Source of the DNA: Leptodesmis sichuanensis A121
Lineage (GTDB): Bacteria; Cyanobacteriota; Cyanobacteriia; Leptolyngbyales; Leptolyngbyaceae
Assembly (NCBI RefSeq): GCF_021379005.1
Contig: NZ_CP075171.1
Location: forward strand, 1,488,001-1,552,000
DNA length: 64,000 nucleotides
Reading direction: 5' to 3'
Part shown: positions 17,567 through 26,612 of the stretch, in pieces
Layout: the number at the start of each line of letters is the position of its first letter
How positions within the stretch are numbered: the stretch's first letter is position 1
Translations under genes and position numbers: made by a program
The notes under the pieces: generated by a model
The model's database searches: none
What the model saw: the letters and a program-made list of their open reading frames with translations, nothing else
What the model was told of the DNA's origin: nothing

Positions 17567-17633
17567 AAGAAGAGAGAGAAGAAGAAAAAATTTTGATCCG
17601 CCTGCGGCGGAAGAAGAGAGAGAAGAAGAAAAA
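17567..17633. repeat. 23-bp purine-rich direct repeat
   Basis: An identical 23-bp run of the AAGAAGAGAGAGAAGAAG type occurs at 17567-17589 and 17611-17633, separated by 21 nt containing a GATCCGCCTGCGGCGG palindrome. It lies just 3' of the caspase-FGE stop codon. Confidence 0.8.
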
Positions 17634-17666
17634 GAGAATAGTGCAAAAGCACTAAAGAGTAAAGGG

Positions 17667-19565
17667 CTAAGCCAGAGTCCTCGCAGCCGCACAGACAACA
17701 CGAAAACCGATAAGGACGTTGCGGTTGTCCGGATTGACGTTGTTGCGAGAGGCAGAACGACAGTACCAGGGATCGTCGTCCCACGAACCACCGCGCAACA
17801 GCCGATAACTCGAATCGCCTCCCGCAGTCCAGGCACTGCCATCGCTGGGTGCGCCCTGATAATTTTCATGCCAGTGATCCAGGCACCACTCCCAGACATT
17901 CCCATGCATATCAAACAGCCCAAAGGCATTGGCAACCCCAAAACTGCCAACGGTGGTTGTTTCCTGACGATAAATGCCCTTTGGCCCACGACCATAGGAA
18001 CCAGACCAACCGTACTCCTTCCTATCTTCCCCACAATAATTTGCCAAATCCGTGGTAATGGTTTCCCCAAAATGAAACGGAGTCGTCGTTCCCGCTCGAC
18101 AGGCATACTCCCATTCCGCTTCGGTGGGTAAGCGATACTCATGGCCCATCTTCTGGGATAACCGGGCACAAAATTCCACGGCATCATCCCAAGACACTTG
18201 CTCAACGGGGCGATTAGCTCCTTTGAAGTAGGATGGATCGGAGTTAAGGTCTTGCTTAACTTTCGGCCAGCCTGCGACTATCTTCCATTGGGCTTGCGTC
18301 ACCGCATACTTGCCCATCCAAAAAGGCTTCACGGTCACGGCGTGTTGGGGGCGTTCATCGTCAACTCCTTCCCCATCCGGTGAACCCATCTGAAATGTAC
18401 CCCCCGGAATCGATACCAGTTCCAGCATCACCCCCTGTCCCAAATCTTCCGTCCGATATTCTGCCCATCCAGGACGGCGATTCAGCCGAACTTGAGGTTT
18501 TCCCAGTCCCAACAGACTCTTCTCAATTGCGGCGATCGTCACCACCTCAAACTCAAAGGTCGGTGCAGTCGGCCTTGCTGGAGTGGCAGGGGTAGCCGTC
18601 CGTTGTCCAGGGGGTGGTTCGATCTCAGGTGCTGGGACAGTTGGGGTTGCAGACACTCGCGCCAACCGTTCAATCCCTGCAATCCCATCTGAGTCTGCCG
18701 GAGAAGCGGCTAACACTCGAATCCACAATTGCTTGGCGAGTTTGAAATCCTGCCGCACCTCGGCCTGCAACGCATCATTTTTCAAAGTCACGATGTCTGA
18801 CAGGTTTGCTTTCCGGGGTAACAGGATCAGGTGGTATTTGGTAGGGGGTTCAATGACGCCATAGGGAGTTTGCTGGACTTGCTTGTAGGTCTGCGTCATT
18901 TGCGGAACTGTCTGTCGCAGGCGTTGATAAAGCCGTTCAACCGTAGCACAGTTGCCTTCCCCTTCAATCTGCAAACTCTGCAGCAGCGCATAGGTGAAGG
19001 CTCCCTGTTGGAGTTCCTCAATTTCATAGGAAGATTCCCAGGGGCTACAGGCAAACAGGGTAATCACCCCTTGCTGTTTCTCCTGACCAAATCCGTCACT
19101 GTCTCGTCGTCCCGAACCGCTGCGGCAAGCGTCGATCAACATGATCACGTTATCGGCTCCACTGCGACGCAGGCGATCGGTGATGTAGCTTAACGGGATC
19201 CAGGTGCTTTTCTCAATCTCATCTCCTGGATCAGCATCGATCGGCATCAGGTAGTCCCGGTCTTCATGGCGTTTACCATGTCCAGCAAAGAAGAACCAGA
19301 GATTGTCACCCGGATTCAAAAAGGGTGATTCAAACCGGATGCGGAAAAAGCGGCGCAGGGTTGCGTAGGTAGGATAGGAGTCCAGAGGGGGGCCATAGTC
19401 CTGGGGAATGGTAGGGGATTCGTCTGTAAAGTGATAAACCGTTTGGACGCTCAGTTCCCGCTGCAGAAAGGACTGCATTGCTTCTGCATCCTGCTTGGCG
19501 TAATGGAGCGGTTGCAGATTGCGATAGCCATTAATGCCGATCGTGATTGCCCAGTTGCGTCCCAT
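17667..19565 (-). CDS. Caspase-family protease fused to an FGE-sulfatase (SUMF1-like) domain
   Basis: 632 residues. N-terminal caspase domain (1-250) begins [17 protein letters not shown] and has the dyad His96 (FAGHGKR) and Cys147 (LIDACRSG), so it should be an active orthocaspase/metacaspase-like protease. A helical segment and a Pro/Thr-rich linker (about 305-350) follow. The C-terminal FGE-sulfatase domain (about 400-632) has [37 protein letters not shown] and RGGSW...CRSASR; only one of the two catalytic-type Cys positions of true formylglycine enzymes is present, so it is likely a ligand-binding or structural module. Starts 7 nt after the small upstream gene: one operon. Confidence 0.9.
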   Translation of the reverse strand: MGRNWAITIGINGYRNLQPLHYAKQDAEAMQSFLQRELSVQTVYHFTDESPTIPQDYGPPLDSYPTYATLRRFFRIRFESPFLNPGDNLWFFFAGHGKRHEDRDYLMPIDADPGDEIEKSTWIPLSYITDRLRRSGADNVIMLIDACRSGSGRRDSDGFGQEKQQGVITLFACSPWESSYEIEELQQGAFTYALLQSLQIEGEGNCATVERLYQRLRQTVPQMTQTYKQVQQTPYGVIEPPTKYHLILLPRKANLSDIVTLKNDALQAEVRQDFKLAKQLWIRVLAASPADSDGIAGIERLARVSATPTVPAPEIEPPPGQRTATPATPARPTAPTFEFEVVTIAAIEKSLLGLGKPQVRLNRRPGWAEYRTEDLGQGVMLELVSIPGGTFQMGSPDGEGVDDERPQHAVTVKPFWMGKYAVTQAQWKIVAGWPKVKQDLNSDPSYFKGANRPVEQVSWDDAVEFCARLSQKMGHEYRLPTEAEWEYACRAGTTTPFHFGETITTDLANYCGEDRKEYGWSGSYGRGPKGIYRQETTTVGSFGVANAFGLFDMHGNVWEWCLDHWHENYQGAPSDGSAWTAGGDSSYRLLRGGSWDDDPWYCRSASRNNVNPDNRNVLIGFRVVCAAARTLA

Positions 19566-19572
19566 CTCAACG

Positions 19573-19950
19573 CTACGAATTAGCTCGTTTGAACTTTAGT
19601 TTGATAGCTCCCTTATCACTAAGTGAACCTCCGCTGCCCATAATGCTGACCTGCCCTTGAGCATTAATCTCAACCGAGATCTCGACTTCATCCAGTCGCA
19701 GGCCCGTTTGATCGTTCGCCTGGTCAAAAACATCGCTGACGACTTGCAATAGGCCATTCATCTGGGTTTTGAGCGCAACGGCATCAAGGGGTACTCGCTG
19801 ACGAACGATCGTTTTAACCTGTTCAGTAACTCGTGGCGGCCCAAATCCTCCCCCTCGATCCTCACCGCCTCGCTCTCCGCGAACTACTTCGGTCGTTTCA
19901 GTCGTTTCTACTTCTGTGACAATCCACAGTTGCGCTGCATTCTGTGCCAT
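19573..19950 (-). CDS. Small protein resembling trypsin-co-occurring (trypco) domains
   Basis: 125 residues. A variable acidic/Gly-rich N-terminal part ([21 protein letters not shown]) leads to a compact domain (about 65-125): a helix [19 protein letters not shown], then strands [18 protein letters not shown] and AIKLKFKR. The helix plus EVEISVEI...G.V strand pattern is what I recall for Trypco1-type domains, which sit beside trypsin- or caspase-like effectors in bacterial conflict or signalling cassettes. The caspase gene follows after 7 nt, which supports this. By-eye assignment only. Confidence 0.55.
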   Translation of the reverse strand: MAQNAAQLWIVTEVETTETTEVVRGERGGEDRGGGFGPPRVTEQVKTIVRQRVPLDAVALKTQMNGLLQVVSDVFDQANDQTGLRLDEVEISVEINAQGQVSIMGSGGSLSDKGAIKLKFKRANS

Positions 19951-20208
19951 GCGACGGTCTCCAGCCCTTTTTCTCTATCTTCGCCGAATTCAGGTCGAAT
20001 GGCATCTCCGGAGGCAGATCCCGTTTTAGAGACGTTCCGGCAAAACGCTTCTACAACGGTTTGCATGCCTGAGAATTTTATTAACAGGGCAAAGCAAAAC
20101 GTGCCCATCTGATGAGCCTGAATTTTAGGATGGGCACAGCAAAGCCGTTTGCCCATCCTACGGTTTGTGCTGGAAGCTGGAGACGACTGAATCTCAAATT
20201 TATGTCGA

Positions 20209-21399
20209 TTAAATTTCGTACTGGCTCTCGGTGAACACCTTCATAGCCCGTGCCAATTCAGCCGCCACCTTGGGACGAGAGAATTCTGGGGGAGGCAGTT
20301 CACCCCGACGCAGCATTTCCCGCACCTTCGTACCTGACAGGTGAATTCGCTCCTCCGGCAGACTGGGACTGGTTTTGGTGGTGCCCATCGATTGGGTACG
20401 AGTGCAGTAGAAGGCGTGTTCAAACTTGAGGGGAATGATGCCTAACTCCTCTGGCTTGAACTCATCAAAAATGTACTGTGCGTCATAGGTGCCGTAATAA
20501 TCCCCGACCCCTGCATGGTCACGACCCACGATGAAGTGAGTACAGCCATAGTTCTTCCGCACCAAAGCATGGAAGATGGCTTCACGGGGGCCAGCATAAC
20601 GCATCGCCGCCGGATTAATCGCCAGAATTACCCGGTCTTTGGGAAAGTAGTTTTCCAGCATGATTTCGTAGCAGCGCATCCGCACGTCTGCTGGAATGTC
20701 ATCTTCCTTCGTGGCACCGACCAGGGGATGCAGGAACAGGCCATCGACAATTTCCAGCGCACATTTAATGATGTATTCGTGAGCGCGGTGAATCGGGTTG
20801 CGGGTCTGGAAGCCAACGATCGTCTTCCACCCCTTCTCCCGGAACAACGCCCGTGACTCTGCCGGATCGATCTGGTAAGTGGGAAATTTGGGATGGGCAT
20901 CCCGTTGCATCAGCCAGACTGGCCCTGCCAGATTCACAGGCCCCTGCTGATAAACCACCAGCACCCCTGGATGCTTCTCTTCGTTGGTGCGGTAGACATG
21001 CAGTGCTTCATGTACCTTGTCGTAATGGTACTTCTGGGTGAGTTGCAGCACGCCCACAAACCGCCCTTTGGCATCATCCAGACGCACCAGCCCCCCTTCC
21101 TGCAATGGCTCTGCTACCGCTTCAGAAACGGACAGAGTGACAGGAATAGACCAGGGTAAACCATTGGCCAACCGCATATTGTCCACCACAGAGCGGTAAT
21201 CGGCTGCTTCCATGAAACCTGTGAGGGGGCTGAATCCCCCGATCGCGATCATTTCCAGATCGGATACAGCCCGTTCATCAAGCTGCACGACAGGTAAATG
21301 ATCGGCTTTATCCAGAAATTCCCGGCGTTGCTCTGCCGTCACAATACGATTGACCAGTTGCCCACCATGAGGGGCGATGCTGTCTTGATGGAGACTCAT
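20209..21399 (-). CDS. sat: Sulfate adenylyltransferase (ATP sulfurylase)
   Basis: 396 residues. Activates sulfate with ATP to APS, first step of assimilatory sulfate reduction. Catalytic motifs are intact: [11 protein letters not shown] (HxGH-like, around residue 200), [12 protein letters not shown] and [14 protein letters not shown]. Single-domain form without an APS kinase fusion, as in cyanobacteria. The gene lies 19 nt downstream of a small membrane-protein gene on the same strand; no Shine-Dalgarno is obvious before the ATG at 21399. Confidence 0.95.
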   Translation of the reverse strand: MSLHQDSIAPHGGQLVNRIVTAEQRREFLDKADHLPVVQLDERAVSDLEMIAIGGFSPLTGFMEAADYRSVVDNMRLANGLPWSIPVTLSVSEAVAEPLQEGGLVRLDDAKGRFVGVLQLTQKYHYDKVHEALHVYRTNEEKHPGVLVVYQQGPVNLAGPVWLMQRDAHPKFPTYQIDPAESRALFREKGWKTIVGFQTRNPIHRAHEYIIKCALEIVDGLFLHPLVGATKEDDIPADVRMRCYEIMLENYFPKDRVILAINPAAMRYAGPREAIFHALVRKNYGCTHFIVGRDHAGVGDYYGTYDAQYIFDEFKPEELGIIPLKFEHAFYCTRTQSMGTTKTSPSLPEERIHLSGTKVREMLRRGELPPPEFSRPKVAAELARAMKVFTESQYEI

Positions 21400-21418
21400 A
21401 GGAGGAGATTAACGGAGA

Positions 21419-21577
21419 TTAACGACGACTTTTTTTGCGCTCAGAGCGTTTATCCTGATCCTGACGACGGCGATCGCGCCAGTCCACAACGGTCAAGTAA
21501 ATGACCCCGCCGCTTACAGCCACCAACAGGCCAAAGGCTGCAAACATTAGGACGTTGAGTAGTGAATAAGATTCCAC
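21419..21577 (-). CDS. Small membrane protein (52 aa) between petN and sat
   Basis: Protein MESYSLLNVLMFAAFGLLVA... with one hydrophobic helix (residues 6-31) followed by DW and a highly charged basic tail (RDRRRQDQDKRSERKKSRR). The GTG start at 21577 has a perfect AGGAG 5 nt upstream, which strongly supports expression. I do not recognise the family. Its place 18 nt after petN, its size and its one-helix topology suggest a thylakoid or complex-associated role, but this is inference. Confidence 0.72.
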   Translation of the reverse strand: MESYSLLNVLMFAAFGLLVAVSGGVIYLTVVDWRDRRRQDQDKRSERKKSRR

Positions 21578-21595
21578 AGGGACTCCTGAACCGTC

Positions 21596-21685
21596 TTAGA
21601 AGCCGTTACGTGCCCAAACTACGAGCGAGATGGAGAACGTAAACACAACCAGCAAGCCAACCCAACCGAGTGACAGAATATCCAT
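21596..21685 (-). CDS. petN: Cytochrome b6f complex subunit VIII PetN
   Basis: 29-residue single-helix protein starting [18 protein letters not shown] and ending WARNGF, matching the near-invariant PetN pattern (MDIxSLxW...FTFSxSLVVWxRxGx). It is a structural subunit needed for cytochrome b6f assembly and function in thylakoids. Followed by the 52-residue small membrane protein on the same strand, so probably cotranscribed. Confidence 0.95.
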   Translation of the reverse strand: MDILSLGWVGLLVVFTFSISLVVWARNGF

Positions 21686-21768
21686 AATTTTTTGTGAAAC
21701 AACCGTTACAAATTCACTGCAAGACTGATCATAGTTCAAAGTGGGAATCGGTTGGCAGGGAAGGGATG

Positions 21769-21848
21769 AAGGGATGAAGGAAAAATTGGGAGCAAATTGG
21801 GGATTGGGGATTAGGGATCAGGGGTCAGGGATCGGGGGTCAGGGTATT
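21769..21848. repeat. G-rich STRR array
   Basis: Heptad-like units GGGGATT, AGGGATC, AGGGGTC, AGGGATC, GGGGGTC between petN and the divergent membrane-protein gene. Confidence 0.85.
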
Positions 21849-21879
21849 TTTAGTTAAGTGAAGGGGTGAAGGGGTAAAG

Positions 21880-22380
21880 ATGGCTCAGGTTACGGATGGT
21901 GCTGGAAGCGGTGTTTCTGACAATTTCACGGCAACCCTGAGTTGGCGGGAGCGGTGGGAATCTTTGAAGGCCGGGATGGTGGGAGCGATCGCGGCGGGAC
22001 TGCTGTTCAGCCTGCTTACTGTCCTGGAAACCCAAGCGCTGGCTCTGGATCTGCCCATCCGACTGTCTGGGTTGCATCGGGCCTGGGGAATTTCTTTCCT
22101 GATCAGTCTGGCGATCGCAATGCTGGCAGGCTTCCTGTTTGCTGTCACCTACCGCTATGTAATCCGCCAGGATCAAAATTTTCATCTGGGATCTGGGGCG
22201 GTGATGGCCTTTGGGTTAGTACGGGGTCTGGCACAGGTGGATGTAGGAGTGCAGGCTCAGTTCGCTCCTGTGACTCTGGTGATCATGGTGCTGGAGAGTG
22301 TGCTGCTATTTGCGGGACTGCGCCTGGTATTGGATGGGGCGATCGCGCAAGGCTGGCTTAAACCCTTTTCCCATTCTTAA
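21880..22380 (+). CDS. Integral membrane protein, unknown function (166 aa)
   Basis: After a polar N-terminal 25 residues there are four predicted transmembrane helices: GMVGAIAAGLLFSLLTV, GISFLISLAIAMLAGFLFAV, a small-residue segment SGAVMAFGLVRGLAQV and VTLVIMVLESVLLFAGLRLVL. No catalytic motif is seen. Small-residue-rich helices resemble conserved cyanobacterial membrane proteins of unknown role. The stop overlaps by 4 nt the convergent SDR gene. Confidence 0.72.
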   Translation: MAQVTDGAGSGVSDNFTATLSWRERWESLKAGMVGAIAAGLLFSLLTVLETQALALDLPIRLSGLHRAWGISFLISLAIAMLAGFLFAVTYRYVIRQDQNFHLGSGAVMAFGLVRGLAQVDVGVQAQFAPVTLVIMVLESVLLFAGLRLVLDGAIAQGWLKPFSHS

Positions 22381-23039
22381 GGAATGAATTCTTGAAATTC
22401 CGGCTGACCATAGATCAGGTTGCGGTCTACAGCAGACAGAATTTTTTGATTGGCGCGATCGGACATTAGGCAGCGACACACCAGTTCTGCGACATCGGCT
22501 CGATGAATTGTTCCCGCCACTAAAGGATTCTCCGTTAAGATCCCCTCATCTGTGGGTGGATCAGAGGTCAGACCACCGGGACGAATAATCGTATAAGTTA
22601 ATCCACTGGCCATCAAATGGTTTTCGGCCTGTTCCTTTTCTGCCAGTACTGCCGCCAGTGCTTCCATTGCTTTGGGAGGTAGCGCAGGAGCACTGTTGCC
22701 ACTGCCAATGGAAGTCACCAGCACAAATTTCTTGGCTCTCGCTTTCACAGCTGCGTCAATGAGATTTTTGTTGCCCAGAAAATCAGATCGTTCTCCATCC
22801 GTGGGCTTGCCACCGATCGTGCTAATTACCGCATCGATCGGCTCCTGAGCCATGGCCTGCTCCACAGCAACAGGATCGAGCGCATCCCCCATCAGCACCT
22901 GCACTCCCATCGCTTCTAACTCAGCATGGGTGGCGTGCGATCGCAGTAAGGCAATCACCTTCAGCTTTTGAGCGAGCAAACAACGGGCCACTTCTCGCCC
23001 TACGCCGCGACTGGCTCCCGCTAAAAATATGGTTGTCAT
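22377..23039 (-). CDS. Atypical short-chain dehydrogenase / NAD(P)-binding protein
   Basis: 220-residue Rossmann protein with N-terminal MTTIFLAGASRGVGREVA (the GxxGxxG-like nucleotide motif), GDALDP, VISTIGG, and LTYTIIRPGGL near the substrate site. It lacks the classical YxxxK tetrad and fits the NAD(P)H-binding atypical SDR group (NmrA-like/SDR_a5), which in cyanobacteria and plastids includes complex-assembly and redox-sensing members. Function cannot be specified. Confidence 0.82.
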   Translation of the reverse strand: MTTIFLAGASRGVGREVARCLLAQKLKVIALLRSHATHAELEAMGVQVLMGDALDPVAVEQAMAQEPIDAVISTIGGKPTDGERSDFLGNKNLIDAAVKARAKKFVLVTSIGSGNSAPALPPKAMEALAAVLAEKEQAENHLMASGLTYTIIRPGGLTSDPPTDEGILTENPLVAGTIHRADVAELVCRCLMSDRANQKILSAVDRNLIYGQPEFQEFIP

Positions 23040-23217
23040 GAAATCTGAGTTTCCTACTCTGGCGCTAACAACTGGATATTCTCACACGTCTTCCGTAATG
23101 ATATTAATGCTCACCGCCAAAATCATGGGGTTGAAGAAGAATGGGACTTCAATCCAATTCCCTTGATAATGGGAGAGTGAATGTATCATCTTTTAAGTTC
23201 AGTTCCTTGCTAAATTC

Positions 23218-23856
23218 ATGCAGACCAGCGATCGCCCACTCGATATTCCCTCAAATTTGACCTTTCCCAAGCGAACAGCCTCCGTCAGCCGTCGCACCGG
23301 AGAAACGGATGTGCAGGTTACTCTCAATCTGGATGGCACCGGGCAATGCACCGCCAAAACGGGGGTACCATTCCTGGATCACATGCTGCACCAGATTGCT
23401 TCTCACGGGCTGATTGATCTGGAAGTGCGGGCCACAGGCGATTACGAGATTGATGACCATCACACCAACGAAGATGTAGGGATTACGTTGGGCATGGCGC
23501 TACATCAGGCGTTAGGCGATCGCAAAGGAATTGTCCGTTTTGGCCATTTTCTGGCTCCCCTGGATGAAGCCCTGATTCAGGTGGCGCTGGATTTCTCTGG
23601 TCGGCCTCATCTCAGCTATGGGTTGCAAATTCCTACGGAGCGAGTTGGCACGTATGATACACAACTGGTACGCGAGTTTTTTGTGGCGATCGTCAACCAT
23701 GCCCAACTCACCTTACATATTCGCCAATTAGATGGCATTAACTCCCACCACATTATCGAAGCGACCTTCAAAGCCTTTGCGCGATCGCTGCGGATGGCTA
23801 CAGAAGTCGATCCTCGCCGTGCCTACAGCATTCCCAGTTCCAAAGGCGTACTTTGA
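23218..23856 (+). CDS. hisB: Imidazoleglycerol-phosphate dehydratase
   Basis: 212 residues; converts imidazole glycerol phosphate to imidazole acetol phosphate in histidine synthesis. Metal-binding signatures are clear: [24 protein letters not shown] and [16 protein letters not shown]. Monofunctional (no phosphatase domain), as in cyanobacteria. Stands apart from other his genes, which is normal in this phylum. The ATG at 23218 is accepted; there is no strong Shine-Dalgarno. Confidence 0.95.
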   Translation: MQTSDRPLDIPSNLTFPKRTASVSRRTGETDVQVTLNLDGTGQCTAKTGVPFLDHMLHQIASHGLIDLEVRATGDYEIDDHHTNEDVGITLGMALHQALGDRKGIVRFGHFLAPLDEALIQVALDFSGRPHLSYGLQIPTERVGTYDTQLVREFFVAIVNHAQLTLHIRQLDGINSHHIIEATFKAFARSLRMATEVDPRRAYSIPSSKGVL

Positions 23857-23899
23857 GGGAATTGGGAATTAAAAATTAGAAATTCACAATATTCTCTCT

Positions 23900-24355
23900 A
23901 TGGCGCTTAAAATTGGTGATCCCGCTCCTGATTTCAGTCTGCCGGATGCGAACGGCAAGATCTTCAAACTGGCTGACTTAAAAGGTCAGCGAGTCGTTTT
24001 GTACTTCTACCCGCGTGACAATACACCCGGTTGCACAAAAGAAGCCTGTGCATTTCGGGATAGCTATGCGGAGTTTCAAGATCGAGAAGTGGTTGTCCTG
24101 GGCGTCAGCACAGATGATGCCAAATCTCACGAGAAATTTGCCACGAAATACAATCTTCCCTTTCCCCTCCTGATTGATGCTGGGGGAACGGTAGCAGCGG
24201 CCTATGACAGCTACGGCTTGAAGAAATTTATGGGCAAGGAATACATGGGAATTACCCGCAATACCTTTGTTATTGATCCTGATGGTAGGATTGAGAAGAT
24301 TTACAAGAAGGTTAAACCAGAAACGCACGTAGAGGAAATTTTAGCTAATCTTTGA
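23900..24355 (+). CDS. bcp: Thiol peroxidase, bacterioferritin-comigratory (BCP/PrxQ) type
   Basis: 151 residues; reduces peroxides using thioredoxin. The peroxidatic Cys lies in [14 protein letters not shown], with the PrxQ-type second Cys five residues on. Conserved [13 protein letters not shown] at the N-terminus and [13 protein letters not shown] later. Follows hisB after a 43-nt gap. Confidence 0.94.
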   Translation: MALKIGDPAPDFSLPDANGKIFKLADLKGQRVVLYFYPRDNTPGCTKEACAFRDSYAEFQDREVVVLGVSTDDAKSHEKFATKYNLPFPLLIDAGGTVAAAYDSYGLKKFMGKEYMGITRNTFVIDPDGRIEKIYKKVKPETHVEEILANL

Positions 24356-24411
24356 ATTGCCGAACGTCCTTGGAATGACCGTTCTCTAGTTGCTAAGCCA
24401 TACAAACTCTT

Positions 24412-24440
24412 GTAGAGACGTTTCGCCGGAACGCCTCTAC
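24412..24440. repeat. Dispersed palindromic repeat (GTAGAGACG type)
   Basis: GTAGAGACG (24412-24420) and CGCCTCTAC (24432-24440) flank TTTCGCCGGAA and pair with one mismatch. Matches the palindromic intergenic repeat common in filamentous cyanobacterial genomes. Confidence 0.75.
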
Positions 24441-24562
24441 GGGATCTGCCGCGATCGCAATTTAAATTGGTATGATTGAGGACTATTTATTGAGGACTAT
24501 TTAAGGGTGTGTTTGCCTGCCGTAAGTTGTAATCTCTACCTATTCGGGCTGTGCTTTTGACT

Positions 24563-25018
24563 ATGCGTCGGTTGTGGCACTTTGCACAAGCTGTGTTAGG
24601 CATTCTGTTCCGTCACCCTGTTACTGGAACCAGTGTAATTCCCATTCTTCCTGATGGCAGAATTGTATTAATTCAGCGCAGTGATACTGGTAAATGGGCT
24701 TTACCAGGCGGCATGGTGAATTGGGGAGAAGACATTGCCACCTCGATCCAGCGGGAATTAGAAGAGGAAACCGGCTTGGAGGTGGCCAGAATTTGCCGTC
24801 TTGTCGGAGTTTATTCCTCCCCGGAACGCGACGGGCGGGTGCATTCGATCTGCGTGGTAGTCGAAGTGCAGGCTACTGGATCTCTGAAAATCAACGATCC
24901 AGTAGAAGTGATAGATGTTCAAGCCTTTACCCCAGCCGATATTCCCATTGGCACGCTGTCCCATGACCACGATCGCCAGTTGAAGGATTACTTTGCAGGC
25001 CATACAACACTGGCCTGA
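24563..25018 (+). CDS. NUDIX hydrolase
   Basis: 151 residues from the ATG at 24563 (a GTG four codons earlier is possible). The NUDIX box is complete: GGMVNWGEDIATSIQREL followed by EEETGL. An N-terminal hydrophobic helix (LWHFAQAVLGILF) precedes the domain. It cleaves a nucleoside-diphosphate-linked substrate; the substrate is not determined by the motif. Confidence 0.88.
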   Translation: MRRLWHFAQAVLGILFRHPVTGTSVIPILPDGRIVLIQRSDTGKWALPGGMVNWGEDIATSIQRELEEETGLEVARICRLVGVYSSPERDGRVHSICVVVEVQATGSLKINDPVEVIDVQAFTPADIPIGTLSHDHDRQLKDYFAGHTTLA

Positions 25019-25087
25019 ACTTCGCCAGGGAGAAAAGGGACAAAGGCCGAGAACCGCAGGCAGAAGGACGGGTTTTCTGAGGATGGC

Positions 25088-26059
25088 TCAGTCTTCTAAA
25101 GAGGCGGGTACACTGGCAACCAGTTGTTCTCCCTGCCATTCCAGCGTATCGCCAATTTTTTCTCCGGTATGGTAAGCCGCTAACAGGACTTCACTGGTTT
25201 TTCCCCAGGCGATCGCTCCAGTGGCATCCAGTCCGATCGCGCCCAAATCTCGCTGGTTCCGATGGGCTTCCTTAAAAGTGCGCTCAAAAGCTTGCTGCAG
25301 AGATAACCCATCCGTCACGCGAATGACAATCCGGGCAGCCAGACACTCATCAATGATGTCTTCCCCAATGCCTGTACAACTAATGGCTGCGTCTGCCGTG
25401 GCATAGTTTCCGGCAGGCATGGCCGAATCACTGACCCGCCCAATTCGCTCAAAGCCCTTGCCTCCCGTGGATGTACCCACCGCCAGTCGCCCCTGATCAT
25501 CCAGTGCCACAACCCCGATCGTGCCCCGGCCTGCAGAATCTTCCACCAGTTCCTTTTCGGCAATCACCCCAGCCATTTCTTTCTCAAAGTTTTCCGATCG
25601 CTCGTGCATCCATTCCTGCAAACGAATATCGGTCATCGGGTTATAGGGGGGCAGTTCCAGTTCTCGCAGTAGCTCCATCGCCCCGTAATCCGACAGCACG
25701 CGATCAGCCGACTCCTGCAAAGCATGGGCCAATCGAATCGGATTTTGCACCCGCGACACATTAATTACCCCACTGAAGCGTTGCGCTGGCCCATTCATCA
25801 GGGAAGCACTCATCCGAATTTGACCATCCGACTGCAGCACCGACCCGGTTCCAGCATTAAAGCGGGGATCATCTTCCAGTAATTGACAGCCCTTGACTAC
25901 CGCTTCCTGAGCCGTCGCTCCCGCCAGTAGCAGCGGATAAATTTCCTCCAGTACCTTGTGCAGCGATCGCCGCACCACCTCCACACCCCCCTTACCTTTT
26001 AAGGAGCTACCTGCCCCGCCATGAATAATCAACTTGGGTTGCACCCGCTGGGATGACAT
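25088..26059 (-). CDS. iaaA: Isoaspartyl peptidase / plant-type L-asparaginase
   Basis: 323-residue Ntn-hydrolase precursor. Autocleavage would occur before the Thr in GRGTIGVVALD, giving the usual alpha and beta subunits; substrate residues GNYATADAAISCTGIGE and GGAGS near the N-terminus are typical. Degrades beta-aspartyl dipeptides and asparagine; in cyanobacteria it acts in cyanophycin breakdown. No cyanophycinase is adjacent. Confidence 0.92.
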   Translation of the reverse strand: MSSQRVQPKLIIHGGAGSSLKGKGGVEVVRRSLHKVLEEIYPLLLAGATAQEAVVKGCQLLEDDPRFNAGTGSVLQSDGQIRMSASLMNGPAQRFSGVINVSRVQNPIRLAHALQESADRVLSDYGAMELLRELELPPYNPMTDIRLQEWMHERSENFEKEMAGVIAEKELVEDSAGRGTIGVVALDDQGRLAVGTSTGGKGFERIGRVSDSAMPAGNYATADAAISCTGIGEDIIDECLAARIVIRVTDGLSLQQAFERTFKEAHRNQRDLGAIGLDATGAIAWGKTSEVLLAAYHTGEKIGDTLEWQGEQLVASVPASLED

Positions 26060-26080
26060 TAAGAGAATCCTCCTGGTTAG

Positions 26081-26222
26081 AAGTTAAGAGTTAAGAGTTG
26101 AGAGTTAAGAGTGAATGGGTAGATGAGTGAATAGGTATGGACAGTCCGTAAAGGTTTCAGGTTTCAGCTTTTTGTTCAACTTAAAACTTAGAACTTAAAA
26201 CTTAGAACTTAGAACTTAAAAC
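26081..26222. repeat. STRR arrays (GAGTTAA and AACTTAGAACTTAAA types)
   Basis: Two clusters, 26081-26112 and 26179-26222, made of GAGTTAA and AACTTA/GAACTTAAA heptads, in the gap between the isoaspartyl peptidase and DUF2256 genes. Confidence 0.85.
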
Positions 26223-26396
26223 TTAAGACTTGTCCAGTCTGCCTTCGTTTGCCTGCGATCGCCGATTCCGGCAGCGATCGGAGCAGTATTTCACCTCATC
26301 CCAGCAATCTTCCCATTTCTTGCGCCAGGTAAAGGGACGCTGACAAACTGGACAGATTTTGGTCGGCAAATTGGACTTGGAAACGCCGCGTGGCAT
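26223..26396 (-). CDS. DUF2256 zinc-ribbon-like protein (57 aa)
   Basis: Short protein beginning [20 protein letters not shown] with [25 protein letters not shown]: paired CxxC and CxxxC motifs and the FxWRKKW..W..V.YCS.RCR signature of DUF2256. Probably binds one Zn ion; function unknown. The last codons abut an STRR whose bases supply the stop. Confidence 0.9.
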   Translation of the reverse strand: MPRGVSKSNLPTKICPVCQRPFTWRKKWEDCWDEVKYCSDRCRNRRSQANEGRLDKS

Positions 26397-26498
26397 AGGG
26401 GGTGAAAGGTGAAAGAATGACGAATAACAAAGCTTTTAAGGATTAAAAAAACGGTTTAAATAACCCTTTGTGTAAAGATAAGCAACGATTTCTACAAT

Positions 26499-26612
26499 AC
26501 CGCATCCCTTCCCCATCTTCTCCATCTTCCCCATTCCTCTCCGTTGCAAACTCACTTCATCGCCTCTCCACCCCTCCCCTTCTCCATCCCTCTACCCCTC
26601 CACCCACCCTTC
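26499..26612. repeat. C/T-rich repeat tract upstream of the TrmJ-like gene
   Basis: Runs of CCCATCTTCTCC, CACCCCTCC and similar units. The same unit family recurs inside the following gene at about 27190-27245. It could extend the reading frame upstream of the likely start at 26613, so upstream ATGs are disregarded. Confidence 0.75.

Noticed and set aside
17537-18205. 222-codon minus-strand ORF in the caspase-FGE region
   Set aside because: Out of frame with the conserved FGE domain and composed of repeat-derived Ser/Leu runs at its end; shadow of the real gene.
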